In this document: positions 46,790 through 58,849 of the stretch, one piece after another | Position numbering within the stretch: position 1 is the stretch's first letter | Layout of the letters: each line of letters opens with the position of its first letter | Source of the DNA: Erodium maritimum | Taxonomy: Eukaryota; Streptophyta; Magnoliopsida; Geraniales; Geraniaceae | Assembly (NCBI GenBank): GCA_963921825.1 | Contig: OY997592.1 | Location: 26,019,730 to 26,083,729, forward strand | DNA: 64,000 bases | Reading direction: 5' to 3' | The notes under the pieces: model-generated | What the model saw: only the letters and a program-made list of their open reading frames with translations | What the model was told of the DNA's origin: nothing | Database searches by the model: none | Translations under genes and position numbers: made by a program

Positions 46790-49109
46790 TGTCACGCCCT
46801 CAACTCCGGTTCTTGCCCGGACTCGAGGCATGACTAGGATAAAACGATTAAAAAGGCAATAACTCAACAGTAACTTCCTGAAAATCTCCAATATAAAACT
46901 CAAATCCACATAACTCAATTTAAAACATAAATAACCCTCCAGGGGTGTAATAATAATAATCCTCCAACAAGGTTTGTTCAAAACTGAAATGAAATGAAAA
47001 CGAAGTCTCTACAAGACACCCACACCAAGAAGCTCCCGAGCCTCTACTCCTCAAACAAGCCTGTAATCACAACATTAAACTCATAGGGTTGAGCTTGCGC
47101 TCAGTAGGGAAAATACATAACATGGTGGACTTAAACTCAATAATTTCATCCGCAAAGTCAACAAGATAAATCTTAACAATCACAGACAATAGGTAAACCG
47201 ATCAATGCCGTGGCACATGAATTCACTACCCTCCGATCCACATATAATGCGTCCTCTCGGATTTTCCCTCTAATCCAGAGGAGACGCATATCATGGAAGC
47301 TACCGGAAACACCCTTCAGGGCACATATCGTCGGGATTTTCATAAAAGTCTATAAAAGATTTTAGGTCCTCGGGAACCAAGGTATTACTCTCATAGGAAG
47401 CATACACTTGGGCAATTCAATAATAGTCAAATAATAATTGAGCACTCACTCAAACCGAAACCCGAAGCAATCCATTCCCAACAAACACCAATTCACTATC
47501 ACACATAGCTCACGCATCACCGTTTCACCACAATACACAACACACGAATAACACAATCACAACTTACCGTTCACTTACCAGTTCCGACCCACCGGGGCAT
47601 CGATCACCTGATTGCACCGCTCGGTACAACCAGTCATACTCGATGCTCCAAACAACAATTTAAGGAAAACAAGCAATCATTCAAATACAACCAACAGTCA
47701 AATACGAGTTCAATCAACCAAACATGAAAACCTTCATACGAGCATTCAAATATGCAATTCAACTAGTTCCATTAGACTCTTTAGCCTATCCACTAAGCAA
47801 CCAAACAACCAAGCATGTGATCCTAACATGCAACTAATCCGAGGGCTTTGCCAAGGCCGCTCTACCAGTAAAACAATTCCCAAGTATTGAACCACGTTCT
47901 TCCTTCTTTCCTAGCTTGGTCCCACGGTCTTGGACCACAAAAGACCACAAATTAGTTCCTCCAACGAAGTGCTCTTCTCCCCACAATATCCAACAATACT
48001 CAGAAATGGACCAAAGGTTTGAAGAGGTGATGTGGGAATCAAATTGAGCTAAAAGGAAGGGTTTTGGGCTCTGATACGGAATGTGACCCATTCCATTCCA
48101 CTCAGAGGGCCGGAATGTGGCACGTTCCGTGCCACTCGGAGGGCCGGAATGTGGCACGTTCCGTGCCACTCAGAGGGCCGGAATGTGGCACGTTCCGTTC
48201 CACTGAGAGGGCCGGAATGTGACACTCTCCATACCACGTTCCGTATCAAACCTGACCAGTTTCTTCCCCTTTCTTCTCCATACCACCATAAAAACCCTAT
48301 TTCTAAGTCCTCTCAACTCCAATATGTTCATCCAAAGTTACCCAACATCAACACCCTCAATGGGTTCATCAAAACTTCAACCAAAATACAATCCAAACAT
48401 CCTACTTCACTACTTCTCCAAGCAACACCCACAAAGCAAGTTCTTCAACTTTTAAGCCAAAACCCACAAAACCCATAGATTGGAAGTGGATGAAATGGAG
48501 GGTTAAGAGTATCCTTACCTCTAGGGAGATGAGATGAAGAAGATGAAGTGAAAATGGAGCCAAAAGGACCAAGAACAAGCTCCAAAATCCAAGCTTTCTT
48601 CTCTATCTTCTTCCTCAAGAAATGAGCTCTCCTCCTCCTCTCTCCTAGTCAATTTCGGCTGCACCAACAAGGAATGAGCTGAATTGTTGCTCCCTTTCCT
48701 TTAAATGACCTAAAATGTCAATTTACTCAAAAGCCCTTAAGGTCTTATCCCTTTAAAGGTAAGTTAGGAGGGTATGAGGGTCATTTGAAGTCCCATTTTC
48801 ATCCTCCAAGCCAAGCATGACAAGTGTCATGTGTGGTCACTCCCACTCAATTAATTTCCAGCTTTCCAAGATTTTATCGGAAGACAACCGATATAAAGCC
48901 CAAGTTTGACCGACGGTTGACTTTAACAATATTACAGTCAAACTGAAGGAAACGGCCCAACTAAGCTAACCGTGAAGTTGGCTAAGATTTTTGGGCCTCA
49001 GAAAGGTCCCGAGTGACTTCCCGAGTCATCGGTTGACTTTTCCGGCCGAAAGTCAAACTGAGTGAGGATTCAGCGGTTCTACCGGGATCGACCGGGGGCG
49101 GGTCTTACA
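46790..49109 (-). repeat. 5' LTR of T2
   Basis: 2,320 bp, from TGTCACGCCCTCAACTCCGG (inverse end) to GGTCTTACA. It lacks about 300 bp found in the partner LTR and has four instead of five 34-bp units. Otherwise the two are very similar, so the insertion is fairly recent but older than C1. Confidence 0.92.
48105..48240. repeat. 34-bp hairpin-forming tandem array, four units
   Basis: Units start at 48105, 48139, 48173 and 48207. The sequence is the same as in the array at 40501-40670, with GTGGCACGTTCCGTGCCAC dyads. Confidence 0.9.
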
Positions 49110-49114
49110 CAACA

Positions 49115-50292
49115 ACTGAGTTTGACCTGAGTCTAACGTTGTCCGTAACAGGGCTTCCATAACGGCCAGGATTGGCTTGGGGGCGGGCTACATGAGTGAC
49201 ACGAAAGGCGGCTAATGGATTTATCCCTCATACTGAGGTATGAGAAAGATATCGGTTCTCGGCCGCTTGATCGAGAGTGACTTAAATAATAGCATGGACA
49301 TGCACATGATACTGGGTATCATATGTTCAGTCATCTCACATATCAAGGAACAGTGATTGAGAATAATAAGGATGACGGCTCTATCCCTTATCTCAATCAG
49401 GATATCAGAGATAAAAGGATAATGACAGGGACGACGGAAAGGTTAGAATCGACAGGGTCAATTCGTTATGCAGTGTCAGGCAATACTAAAGTCTCGTTAG
49501 TTGCCACTTAAATAAGATAAAGTAAAATGGGATTTTACGTTGATCTATTGACATGCATAAACCTAAGGGTCACACCGGAGGGTGAAACTCATTGACACAT
49601 TTATGGAGAATGGCCAAAAGGGAGTTGTCTCGGGACATGACCAAAACTGGGTTTTGGGTCATGTGCTCGTAAGTGAATAGGACTTTACGGATCAAGACAA
49701 TGCTTGGAGTCTTGGGATTGATCGCGTCGGATAATGTTGGACATTTTCGGTATGGAAGGCTTGGAGGTGATATGCGAATCACGGGACCTCGTTGGAAATG
49801 GCCACGGGCCATGTTTCAAGAGGCCCATGAAAGGCCCATGCAACAAAGACCCATAGAACTAATTAATCAAGTCTTGATTAATTAGTACTAAGTAAGGAAG
49901 ACAAGGATTAAGGTGTTGGTGATTCACCACCTAACCCAATCTTGTCTACCCATACTTTGTCCTATTTACACCTTACTTGACACCATACTTGTCCCATGCT
50001 TTTAGTTGGACAAGTATGGGTTTTGTTATGTTTAAGTCATCTTTTTTAAACATAACAAACACAAGACAAGAATAGGAAACACAACTTCTCTCCCCCTTCC
50101 CTTGCAATTTCGGGTTTGGCAAGCTCCCACCTCCATTTTTGTGTTCTTGAGTCCTCAAAGAGAAGAACTACGTGGCTTTGATTCCCATGTGGATACGTAG
50201 GCGTCTTGGAGACTCAAGCCAATCATTCGTTACCCGGTGTTCTTGTTTTGCTGCAAGTTGGTTCATCTCCAACCCTACCTCGAGACCCAACA
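49115..50292 (+). repeat. 5' LTR of C2, second piece
   Basis: It resumes at ACTGAGTTTGACCTGAG after the second CAACA and ends CGAGACCCAACA. It lacks the segment GTAAGAACTAGTGC...TTTTCC present before the end in C1. Confidence 0.93.
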
Positions 50293-50293
50293 G

Positions 50294-51640
50294 TGGTATC
50301 AGAGCCGTGCTACCTTCGGGATTTACAAGACGGTGTTCAAAGTTTAGGTTTTGCTTGAAAGTTTCGTTTTTGGCATGTTGTTTTGCTAAATTGTTTGATA
50401 ACATGTTTTAAATTCTTGTTTATGGATTTAATGCATGGAAAACGAGTTTTTGAAAATTATTTCAAATCTGAAAATTTTGAAAAAAATTTGATTTTTCGGG
50501 TCTTAGGAGCGGGACTCTCCGGGAGCCGAAACCAGGACCGAACGGGGCTCCGTTGGACGGAGCTAGGCCAAGCATGACCATTGGATGGTTGATATTCCAA
50601 GGCTAAACCGTTTTCTTAATTATGACGAGTTTGGAACCGTCATGACGAACTCGAAGATCAAATGTTCAAAAGTTTTATTTTTGAACGGTTTCGATAAACC
50701 AAGAATCAAAAAATTTCGAAACTTGGCTATTAAATAAAACCGGAAAATCACATGATGTTTGATAACATGATTTTTTGATAACACGATGTGTGATGTGATG
50801 TTGGCATGGTGTACATAATAGCCCCGAGCTCGTTTTAATTATTTATCGCTTTTCACGGCCTGCGAGCCGTTAGAGTTAACGTGTAATAATTCTTTCAAGG
50901 TGTGGTCATCGAACCACTTGCTTGTAATATTTATTTATTCCCGACCTGCGAGTCGTGTATTAAATTGTAATATTTTACTCAAGACGAAGAAAGGGCGAAA
51001 AGGTCATTTGGTGGCTTTTCGGGTGTTGGCATCGGCTTGGAGTCGTGGAGCTCAAGAAGCTAGTGGGAGTTAGTTTAGGGGGCTATTATGTGCACATTTA
51101 TCGCTTTATGCTTGGTTTAGTTTATGCATGACTAATTCTATGTGTTTAAGAATTGCATACTTAACTTTATTTACCGAGCATATCACCTCACATGCAAAGA
51201 TAAAATTGGAATTTTAATCCTTGTGTGTGAGCCCTTAGAATCGTCATTACATTGGATGTAGTTGACGGGTTCGAAGGAAGAATTACATTAGATGTAATTT
51301 GAGGCATCATTGCATTTGGAATGTAGTTGATGTGCTCATCGCATCTACGATGTGTCAAAGTTTTAAACACAACCGGACAAGTAAAAACGGGTCATGTCCG
51401 ATACCTCCCAATTATCAACACCTTACTACCTCCCCGTCCTATGGCTGTCGTGTGCATTAGCGGAGCATGCATGGGAAAGCGGGGTAGTAGGTTTGGACGA
51501 CATATGTGGGTGTCGTGCGCATTAGCGGAGCACCTACATAGTGACGGGCCATAGTTGAAAATTGGTGGACCCGACTAGGATTCTCAACCTGAGGTTGAGC
51601 TAGGGTAACAGATAGGGTAAGTCGTGTACATAAGTACATA
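50294..51640 (+). other. primer-binding site and leader of C2
   Basis: TGGTATCAGAGCC at 50294-50306 is the Met-tRNA primer site. The following sequence matches the C1 leader (33501-34840) with scattered changes, including the 25-bp repeat. There is no gag. Confidence 0.9.
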
Positions 51641-51940
51641 CCCATGCCTTTTGTTGGACAAGTATGGATTTTGTTATGTTTAAGTTATCTTTTTTCAACA
51701 TAACAAACACAAGACAAGAATAGGAAACACAACTTCTCTCCCCCTTCCCTTGCAATTTCGGGTTTGGCAAGCTCCCACCTCCATTTTTGTGTTCTTGAGT
51801 CATCAAAGAGAAGAACTACGTGGCTTTGATTCCCATGTGGATACGTAGGCGTCTTGGAGACTTAAGCCAATCATTCGTTACCCGGTGTTCTTGTTTTGCT
51901 GCGAGTTGGTTCATCTCCAACCCTACCTCGAGACCCAACA
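51641..51940 (+). repeat. 3' LTR remnant of C2
   Basis: The last 300 bp of a copia LTR, starting CCCATGCCTTTTGTTGGAC and ending GAGACCCAACA. The leader joins it within CCC, shared by both sides of the deletion. Confidence 0.9.
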
Positions 51941-53573
51941 CCCATGTGAGCCAAAAAAGAAGGAATGGACCTCAGGGGAAATCTAGACCTTTTACTCTTA
52001 GGTTAACTGCTAAATTGGGACCTCTAAGGGGCACGGTCCGGGACTCAGACCGGCCCTCTGAGGGGCACGGTACGGGCCGGATGCCGGGCCTGTGGGCCGC
52101 CCTGAACGAGCCTTGTTCCGACCCAATTTACCCTATAGCCCATGTTTTAATTGTTATGGGTAATCCAGGTGTTTTCTCCTTAAAACCGAACTTGAATGAT
52201 GATTAATTCTAGTACTACTTTATGATCCTAGACGTTGTTCACGAGCACGGAGGAGGAGTCTACTAGGCGACTTGCGTTGGCTTGCGTTTGGATAGCGATT
52301 GAGGAAGGGAAGAGTAGTAAATACCGTTTTAATTAAGGAATGTCACTAGAATGCATGTAGGATCTGAATAACCGGAATAATTATAGACTCACATGTAGGA
52401 TGTGAATAACTAGAGTAATCGCTTTAAATTATGGGAATTGTCGTGCTGTAGAATCAAATGTGGCCATGTCGTGCCTTAGGATTGTGTGCTGGTTGTGTCT
52501 TTTTGTAGTTAGTAGTCCTGTAATGTTGAGTAGTATGTTCCGTGTTTACTTTAACAATCATGTTATGCTATAAGAATGTGATGAATGTGGTGAATGTGAT
52601 ATGAATTGTTGTCTTGTGATATGATCGGGTGAATGATAGACCGATGTGGTGTGCTCGGTAAGTTATGTCGGAATGATAAGTTTGGTATGATATGTTTGGT
52701 ATGGTATTGTGTGGTGTGATTTGTACCCCGTCCTACGGGAAGACATCTAGACCGATGGTCTATTTCGGTATGATGTATTGTTTGTTTCACCCCAATGTTG
52801 TGGGTCCGGGAAGACATCTAGACCGATGGTGTATTCCGGTATGATGTATTATCTGTTTCACCCCATGCTATGTGTCCGGGAAGACATCTAGACCGATTGT
52901 GTATTCCGGTATGATGTATTTGTTTCACCCCGATGTTGTGTGTCCGGGAAGACATCTACTCCGATGGTGTATTCTGGTATGATGTATTTGTTTCACCCCG
53001 ATGCTGTGTGTCCGGGAAGACATCTAGACCGATAGCGTGTTCAGATATGATGTGTTGTTTCACCCCGATGTTGTGTGTCCGGGAAGATATCTAGACCGAT
53101 GTCGTGTTTCGGTACGATATGTTGAGCCGTGCATGATGATCAGAGTATCATGGTATACTTATCCTATGTTGTATGATGTATGGTTTGGGTGGCGTTCGTA
53201 GTTGGTTTCGCAGTGGAATGTTCAAATGTTTGTATGTTTCTTTATCATGGTTCTAATGTCGTTAATGTTGCGTTCCTGTTGGTTTTTGTGTGTGTTTTCA
53301 TTTACTAGTATGTTTTAGTTGATCGAGTAATTGTGGCGACGGAGCGGAAGTCCATCCCCTTTACTACTTTTTCCTACTGAGCGAAAGCTCATCCCCTTTA
53401 TTTACTATTTTACAGGTTTCGATCGTGAGTTGGATTTCGAGCGTTTGACTCGTGGTATCGGAATTGTTGATTTGGAACTAAATTCGAAGTTTTATTTTGT
53501 TTAAATTTTTTTATTTATAATTTTTTTTATTTCACGTCTCGAGTTTGGTCAAAACCTGATTTTGGGCGTGACA
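51941..53573 (+). repeat. 5' LTR of T1, second piece
   Basis: It resumes at CCCATGTGAGCCAAAA and matches the 3' LTR from 60270 onward, except that about 470 bp (60343-60810 in the partner) is missing. It ends GGGCGTGACA at 53573. Confidence 0.92.
52735..53110. repeat. 67-71-bp tandem array, six units, in the T1 5' LTR
   Basis: Repeats of GTTTCACCCCGATGTTGTG, TCCGGGAAGACATCTAGACC and GTATTCCGGTATGATGTATT. The AGACATC landmark recurs at 52741, 52812, 52882, 52950, 53018 and (as AGATATC) 53085. Confidence 0.92.
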
Positions 53574-53576
53574 ATT

Positions 53577-53588
53577 TGGTATTAGAGC
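53577..53588 (+). other. degenerate primer-binding site of T1
   Basis: TGGTATTAGAGC, with one T for C against the Met-tRNA complement TGGTATCAGAGC, lies three bases inside the 5' LTR. Confidence 0.85.
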
Positions 53589-54625
53589 TCCGGTTTTTCA
53601 AAACATCATACCGTACGTCAATTAGGTGGGTAGAGTTAAGTCGTTAGGTTTTGGTGTTCGGCTACGCAAATCAGAAAAGTCATGCGCGTAGATCCGAGAC
53701 GACGAGAATCTCGGTTAGTGAAGTGCGTTGTTTGTGTTTTGCCTTGTTCTGTGTTGGGTTGTGTGCCTTGGTTGAGATGTCATACTGATCGATTGAGATC
53801 GAGGTTGACTTAACGAGCGATGCTCGAGCTGCGATATACTTGCTTATCTTGGTTGATTGATCGTTTTAGTGGGTTTGCTACCTTATTCGGCCGTTGATCG
53901 ATCGATTAAGTTTGAAGTGTTGACTTGTTCGGGTGGTACTCGTGTAATTACCGAGACCCGAGGTGTAAAGCTACGATGACTGCTGTGTGCTATGATTGTG
54001 TTGAATGCTTTATACAGGATGTGAGTTGAATGTCCTGCAAAAGCGGATGGTTAGTAGAATTTTCAAACGGTTCATGCCCAAATTTCTGCAAAACTGAAGT
54101 GTTTGTACCATCACGATTCGACTCAGGGGTGCCACTGCAGTCGAACATGACGAGGGGGTGTCAAGTGGTTACAACTTAATTCGGGGATGCCTGAACCGGG
54201 TTGTAACGACATGATATTGACATGAATGTTATGTTAGAAAGTGAAAGTGTTAATAAACTTGAAACTAAGTTGATGATTGTACTTGTGGAGTTAAGTTGAC
54301 GTTGAGACTTCTATGGAATTGCTGTGACGTGAATTGTGGACTGTGTGACTTCTGTGTGGAAGTGTTGAACTGTGTGGTTGACTTTGTGGGACGCACAAGT
54401 GTGCGGGTTTCCCTGGTTGTGTGAAACTAGTGATGACTATGCTAAAAGTAGACTTGTTGTTGGTTCGATTATGACCGTTGTGAAACGTGTGTGAACGCTA
54501 GTGACTTAAGCGCGTCAATTTTTACGAAATTAAGAACTGAGCATGTGTGTTTATCCTCGCAACGGATATAGACGACATGAGGGCCGAGGGCAGCGAGTGC
54601 CCAGGGTGTTTCCACTGAGGAGCAC

Positions 54626-56837
54626 ATGAGAGATGATGCCAGACTATCAGGGCTTCCGCCGGTCGTAGAGCCGGCCCAGGCGACGACTCTGGAGGAGCTG
54701 GTTTGCACAGTCCAGAGTCTAACGGCGATCATCGCCCAGAGGGAGGCTGCAGCCCCGGCACCAGAGACTGTGCCTGCTGTCGCTGCAGCTGCTGCTATGA
54801 GGCCAAGTCAGGACGATAGTTACACAGCCCAGGAGCTGAGAGACTTTCTCAAGCTGGGTACACCTGTCTTTACCGGGGAGCCAGACCCCGAAGCAGCCGA
54901 GAGATGGCTGGAGCAGATTACCCGCAACTTGGATACGTCGGGGATCATAGATGGCCACATGAGGGTATCCTTTGCAACGTTCCAGCTGAAGGATGATGCA
55001 TATTGACACTCCGAGATTTAACCCTCAGAATGGTACGGCAAGCGTACCGGTCGTCAAGTAGTATTCGGGGTTTAAGTCTGAGATATCGTACCCAAGGGAG
55101 CAATTAGACAAACACTTTAGTTAATTAATTCGATGGTCAAGCTATTCCTATAACGATGTTTGATTTTGGTTTGTAAAATGTAAATTCATGCAAGTACTGG
55201 GAATATATAAATGATCCGAAAACCGAGCACATATCACAGCGGGATTGTAAATCAGAGATAGAAAGCGATCTAGGACATTAACGAGATTCGAATGCGATGA
55301 ACAACTTAACGAGATTCGGTATACATTTCCATCTACTACTATTCCAATGGCAACGGGAATTCTCTCAAATATAGTCCTAACCATCTCTCGATCGTATTAG
55401 GACCCTAACATACACAATCCACCTAATTATCTCTAATCTAGGTGTAGAGCGGTATATAGCATTAAATTCTATGAATTCCTCTAACTTTCGGGTTTTACTC
55501 CTATAGTCATTGCACTCGTGTCAGTCTAACCATATTCTGGCTTAGATTAAAACCCGAGTTGTCTAATTCCTAGTTCCTCTTCTTAACCTCATTTCTCAAT
55601 TGTTGGCTAACAAGATTGAATCATACATGTACGTGATCAAGGCAATGTAGCATTACGAGCGAAATTGAAAAAACATCTTCCTAATACTAGTTTGACAAAT
55701 ATACAACCGAATACATTAACTCAATTAATCACATTCTTACCCTAGCCCTAGATCATGAGAGTTTAGTTCATGGAAAAGAGAGATAAACACAAGGCAAGGA
55801 TTGAAACAATAACATTCATATTAATTGATGAAAGTAATACAAATATCAAGTAGCAATCCAAACTACACAAAACCTTTGATGTAATCCTCGTATCTCTCCT
55901 TTTGATCTTCTCCAAGTGCTCTCCAATGTGTTTTTCTTCTCCAAAAACGTGCGCCCCTTTGTAATTTCGTGATCCCCAATAATTCTGACCTAATTCCTAT
56001 TTATACCCCCTCAAAACTAAGGTTAAAATAGGAAAATTACACTTAAAAACTGGCAGAATCGCGCCAGTGCACGTCGCACGCACGCCGTTCGCTGGGCGTG
56101 CACGATGCATGCTGGTCGCACGCCGTGCGTTGAGCCAAACGTCAATTTGCGATGCTCTCTGCCCAATCTGCACGCCGTGCACTCGGCATGCGTGGTGCAT
56201 GTTGGGTGCATGTCGTGCGCCCAACGTGCGCCTCTGAAAGTCAGGTCCTTTTTGCTTCTTTTTGCTCCGTTTCCATCCCGAATTTCCCGATTCCTTTGGA
56301 GATCGATAGACTGCACAAAACAAGAGAAATATTCATCAAACAACACCATCCCGGGACTGAAAAGCTCAAGAATGTGGGATAAAAACATCTCAAATAGATG
56401 TATTTTACGTTCACATCACATACCATTGGTGGGAGCGCGATCAGCTCAGGGTTGGAGACGACTTCCAGTTGTTCGGAGAGCGGTTCCTAGAGCAGTATTT
56501 TCCAAGGTCGGCTAGAGATGATAGACACCAGCAGTTCTTGGAGCTGCGTCAGAGGGGGATGACGGTGTCAGAGTACGAGGCGAGGTTCACCTCACTGTCC
56601 CGCTTTGCATCGGAGATGGTGCCGCCTGCGGCACTCCGATGTAGACGGTTTGAGGGGGGACTCCTCCCGTCGATCATGGACCAAGTCACCGCCCTGAGGA
56701 CTCAGGTGTACACTGAGCTAGTAGATCAGGCACTGGAAGTAGAACGACACTTCCGAGAGACCACCAGGGCCTGGGAGAGCAGGCCGAGACCGAGTCGCTT
56801 CCTGAGGCCGTCTGAGGGCCACGATCCGAGGAGGTAG
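54626..56837 (+). pseudogene. gag of T1, interrupted by a solo LTR
   Basis: The first part (54626-55003) has an Ala/Gln/Pro-rich start, then FLKLGTPVFTGEPDPEAAER, WLEQITRNLD and FATFQLKDDAY. The second part (56424-56837) continues with WWERDQLRVGDDF, FGERFLEQYFPRSARD, MTVSEYEARFTSLSRFA and LVDQALEVER. Together these are the whole gypsy gag (retrotransposon gag domain), open apart from the inserted LTR and ending at 56837. The start is uncertain; an ATG at 54626 is the first with a long frame. Gag would assemble the virus-like particle. It is much better kept than pol. Confidence 0.9.
55004..56418 (-). mobile_element. solo LTR (Athila/Tat-like?) inside T1 gag
   Basis: A 1,415-bp segment with TGACACTCCGAG at one end and TTCACATCA at the other (TG...CA in either orientation) is flanked by CATAT (54999-55003) and CATAC (56419-56423), a 5-bp duplication with one change. 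Gag sequence is continuous on either side. On the minus strand the end ...CTCGGAGTGTCA, after a CTTGACGACCGGTACGC stretch, resembles the LTR ends of large Athila/Tat-type elements. No internal region is present. Repeated GTGCACG, GCATGC and GCGTGC words fill 56060-56225. Confidence 0.8.
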
Positions 56838-57100
56838 AGGTCCTCAAGATCTTTTCGGCCACATACCCAGTATGCGGGATGCGACATGTAGGAGCAGTGG
56901 CATCCGTTGGACTTGCCCCGTCACAGCGGTTGTGCCCCCTGTGGAGACAGTTGGGCCACCTGGCCTGAGATTGTCCGAGGAGCGGTGGACCTGCAACTCG
57001 CCTAGCGGGTCGTCCGACGAGGTTCGAGGAGAGGCCGCGTGACGATGAGAGGACTTGCTACCAGTGCGGCCGACTATGACACATCTCTACTGTGTGTCCC
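56838..57100 (+). pseudogene. zinc-knuckle region of T1, with stops
   Basis: Near 57054 the sequence reads CYQCGRL, a stop, then HISTVC: a CX2CX4HX4C knuckle with a stop in it. An earlier, frameshifted copy of a similar motif lies near 56935-56990 (RQLGHLA, a stop, then DC). Confidence 0.7.
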
Positions 57101-57904
57101 GATCGGGTTGGAGGGACGTCAGCGCCGCGACCACAACATACGCAACCCACCCAGTCAGCTTCGTTCCGCCCGCGTCAGACTCAGGCGCCGAGAGTCCCAC
57201 GGCAGGAAGCGAGCACGCCAGCGTCGAGACAGCATTAGAGAGCTCCACAACAGGTGGCCCTTCCACCACCCTCGAGAGGAGGACCTCAGGCACCGCAGGG
57301 CCGAGTGTATGCGGTTCCCGGTTCTCAAGCTGAGGGACATGATCCCGATCATGAGATTGCTCAGGGTACGTGCTTACCATTTAAATTTTGGGTGTCATTT
57401 TATTTGATACAGGAGTACCCCGCTCGTTTATTTCTTCGTGGTTGCTGAATATTGGGACGGAAATTAGAACCATCGAGCCCACCCTGTGCCTTGGCACGTC
57501 GTTTGGGGTGCTGTGGGGTCGACTAGTGTCAGTTGTGAGTGTGAAACTAGAGTAACAGACCGTCATTTTTAAATGACCTTTCCGTACTGGATTTTCTTTC
57601 TTCGAGCGTGATGAGAGAGTTATGAGAACCGAATTGTGAGGTATCAAGCATTCTTTGAGTATTATCAGCGACGAGTGCCCGAGCGGCGGAGGGCTGCAGC
57701 AGTACAAGTATGCAGTCAGACCGGTCAGGGGAGGTGGACAAGGGGCAATGAGATCAGAGTGGCGCAGCGGAAGCGTGGTCGACCCATAACCCGCAGGCGT
57801 CGCACTCTTCCGTTTTCTTCTACCCTTGCTGAGAAGTTAGGCCTAAAGGTAGAGCCTTTGAGGTGACCTTTGTGTCTTGACACCCCGGTTACGGGTGATG
57901 AGGT

Positions 57905-58213
57905 TTGACGAGTATGTGTCGTGCGTGTGAGATTAGAGTAGTTGATCGTCCTTTTCTAAGTGATCTTCTTGTGTGGAACATGACGGCTTTCGATATCCTC
58001 CTTGGGATGGAATGGCTCTCGAGACACGAGGCATCAATCGATTGTTACCGGCGACCGGTGGTAGTGCGATCGAGCAACACGACCGTCACATACGTACTGG
58101 GCAGTAGGAGTGGAGTTCTCCCGTCAGCGTTGTCCGTAGAGGAGGAGGTGGCGGTCGTGCCGAGCCGACAATTGCCACAAGTAGTGTGCGTTTTCCCTAA
58201 AGGTCTTTCCTGA
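57905..58213 (+). pseudogene. aspartic protease remnant of T1
   Basis: The frame reads LLVWNMTAFDILLGMEWL and SRHEASIDCYRR, the second half of gypsy-type retroviral protease (DVILGMDWLxxHxAxIDC). The upstream half with the catalytic DTG/DSG is not recognisable. It ends in VCVFPKGLS, which leads into the reverse transcriptase (normally VFPEELPGLPP). Confidence 0.85.
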
Positions 58214-58500
58214 GGAGTTGATCGGATTGCCGCCAGTTCGCGATGTCAAGTTCGGGATTGACCTGAGGCCAGGGACGACGCCGACATCCATGGCCCGTAC
58301 AGATTCGCGCCAGCAGAGTTGACCGAACTGAAGCTTTAATTCTAAGAGCCCGAGAGAAGGGGTTATCTGTCCGAGCACATCACCGTGGAGAACGTAGCAC
58401 TCTTCGTGAAGAAGAAGAGTGGAGCGCTGAAGAGGTGTATAGACCACCGGGAGCTGGACCGGGTCACAGTGAAGAACCGATACTCAATGCCGATACAATA
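58214..58500 (+). pseudogene. reverse transcriptase N-terminal remnant of T1
   Basis: Pieces read LPPVRDVKFGIDLRPGTTP and ALFVKKKSGALKRCIDHREL followed by DRVTVKNRYSMP. These are the start of gypsy reverse transcriptase (FVKKKDGSxRxCIDYRELNxxTxKNRYPxP). The catalytic palm with YxDD is absent; only 350 bp later comes late-integrase sequence. Confidence 0.85.
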
Positions 58501-58849
58501 GAGTTTTAGAAGAAAATTGTCAGTGGTGGCGACGCCGAAGGCCGTGAGCATGTAGCGGATCGAGGAGGGTCGTTCGTGCCACGTAGCCGTAGAGACGACA
58601 TGTTGCGAGAGTCACATCATTCACGTCTTACGGTGCAGATGGGTAGCACTGAGAGGTACCGCGACATCTGGCGACATTCCCGGTGAAGCAGGATGCGGAG
58701 AGCGGGTGCAGAATTCGTATCGAGGCGTATCATTTGTCAACAAGTGAAGGACGAACGCCAGCGTTCCGTGGGGACGAGTACAACCACTACGGTTGCACAG
58801 TATAAGTGAGAGCACCTCACGATGGAGTCCGGAACAGTTAGCCGAGTGC

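Larger units (their letters stand above)
30431..49109 (-). mobile_element. Ty3/gypsy Tekay/Del-like LTR retrotransposon T2 (minus strand)
   Basis: The left edge is TGTCACGCCCCAAATCCGG and the right edge GGGGGCGGGTCTTACA, both inverse LTR ends. CAACA flanks both sides. Reading leftward it has a 5' LTR (46790-49109), primer site, gag remnant, decayed pol, a chromointegrase tail, a polypurine tract and a 3' LTR (30431-31798 plus 40264-41555) split by C1. It is inserted in the 5' LTR of C2. Its internal sequence shares the collapsed-pol structure of T1 and T3. Confidence 0.92.
30014..51940 (+). mobile_element. Ty1/copia element C2, internally deleted
   Basis: The 5' LTR starts TGTTAGTCTTAGTGCACG at 30014, is interrupted by T2, resumes at 49115 and ends ...GAGACCCAACA at 50292. 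A Met-tRNA primer site and 1.3 kb of leader follow, then a direct jump at 51641-51643 into the last 300 bp of the 3' LTR. All coding sequence is gone. Both LTR pieces lack about 93 bp, present in C1, before the CTGCRAGTTGGTTC stretch, marking a separate subfamily. The flanks ACGCT and CCCAT do not match, and about 55 bp of the host LTR is missing at the right junction. Confidence 0.85.

Noticed and set aside
52735..53110. Regular repeats considered as a CRISPR array
   Set aside because: Units of about 68 bp abut without unique spacers, and the setting is a plant LTR.
55004..56418. Helitron reading of the insertion in T1 gag
   Set aside because: A hairpin (GGTACGCTTGCCGTACC on the minus strand) lies near one end, but there is no TC start or CTRR end, and a 5-bp duplication and TG...CA termini are present, which fit an LTR.
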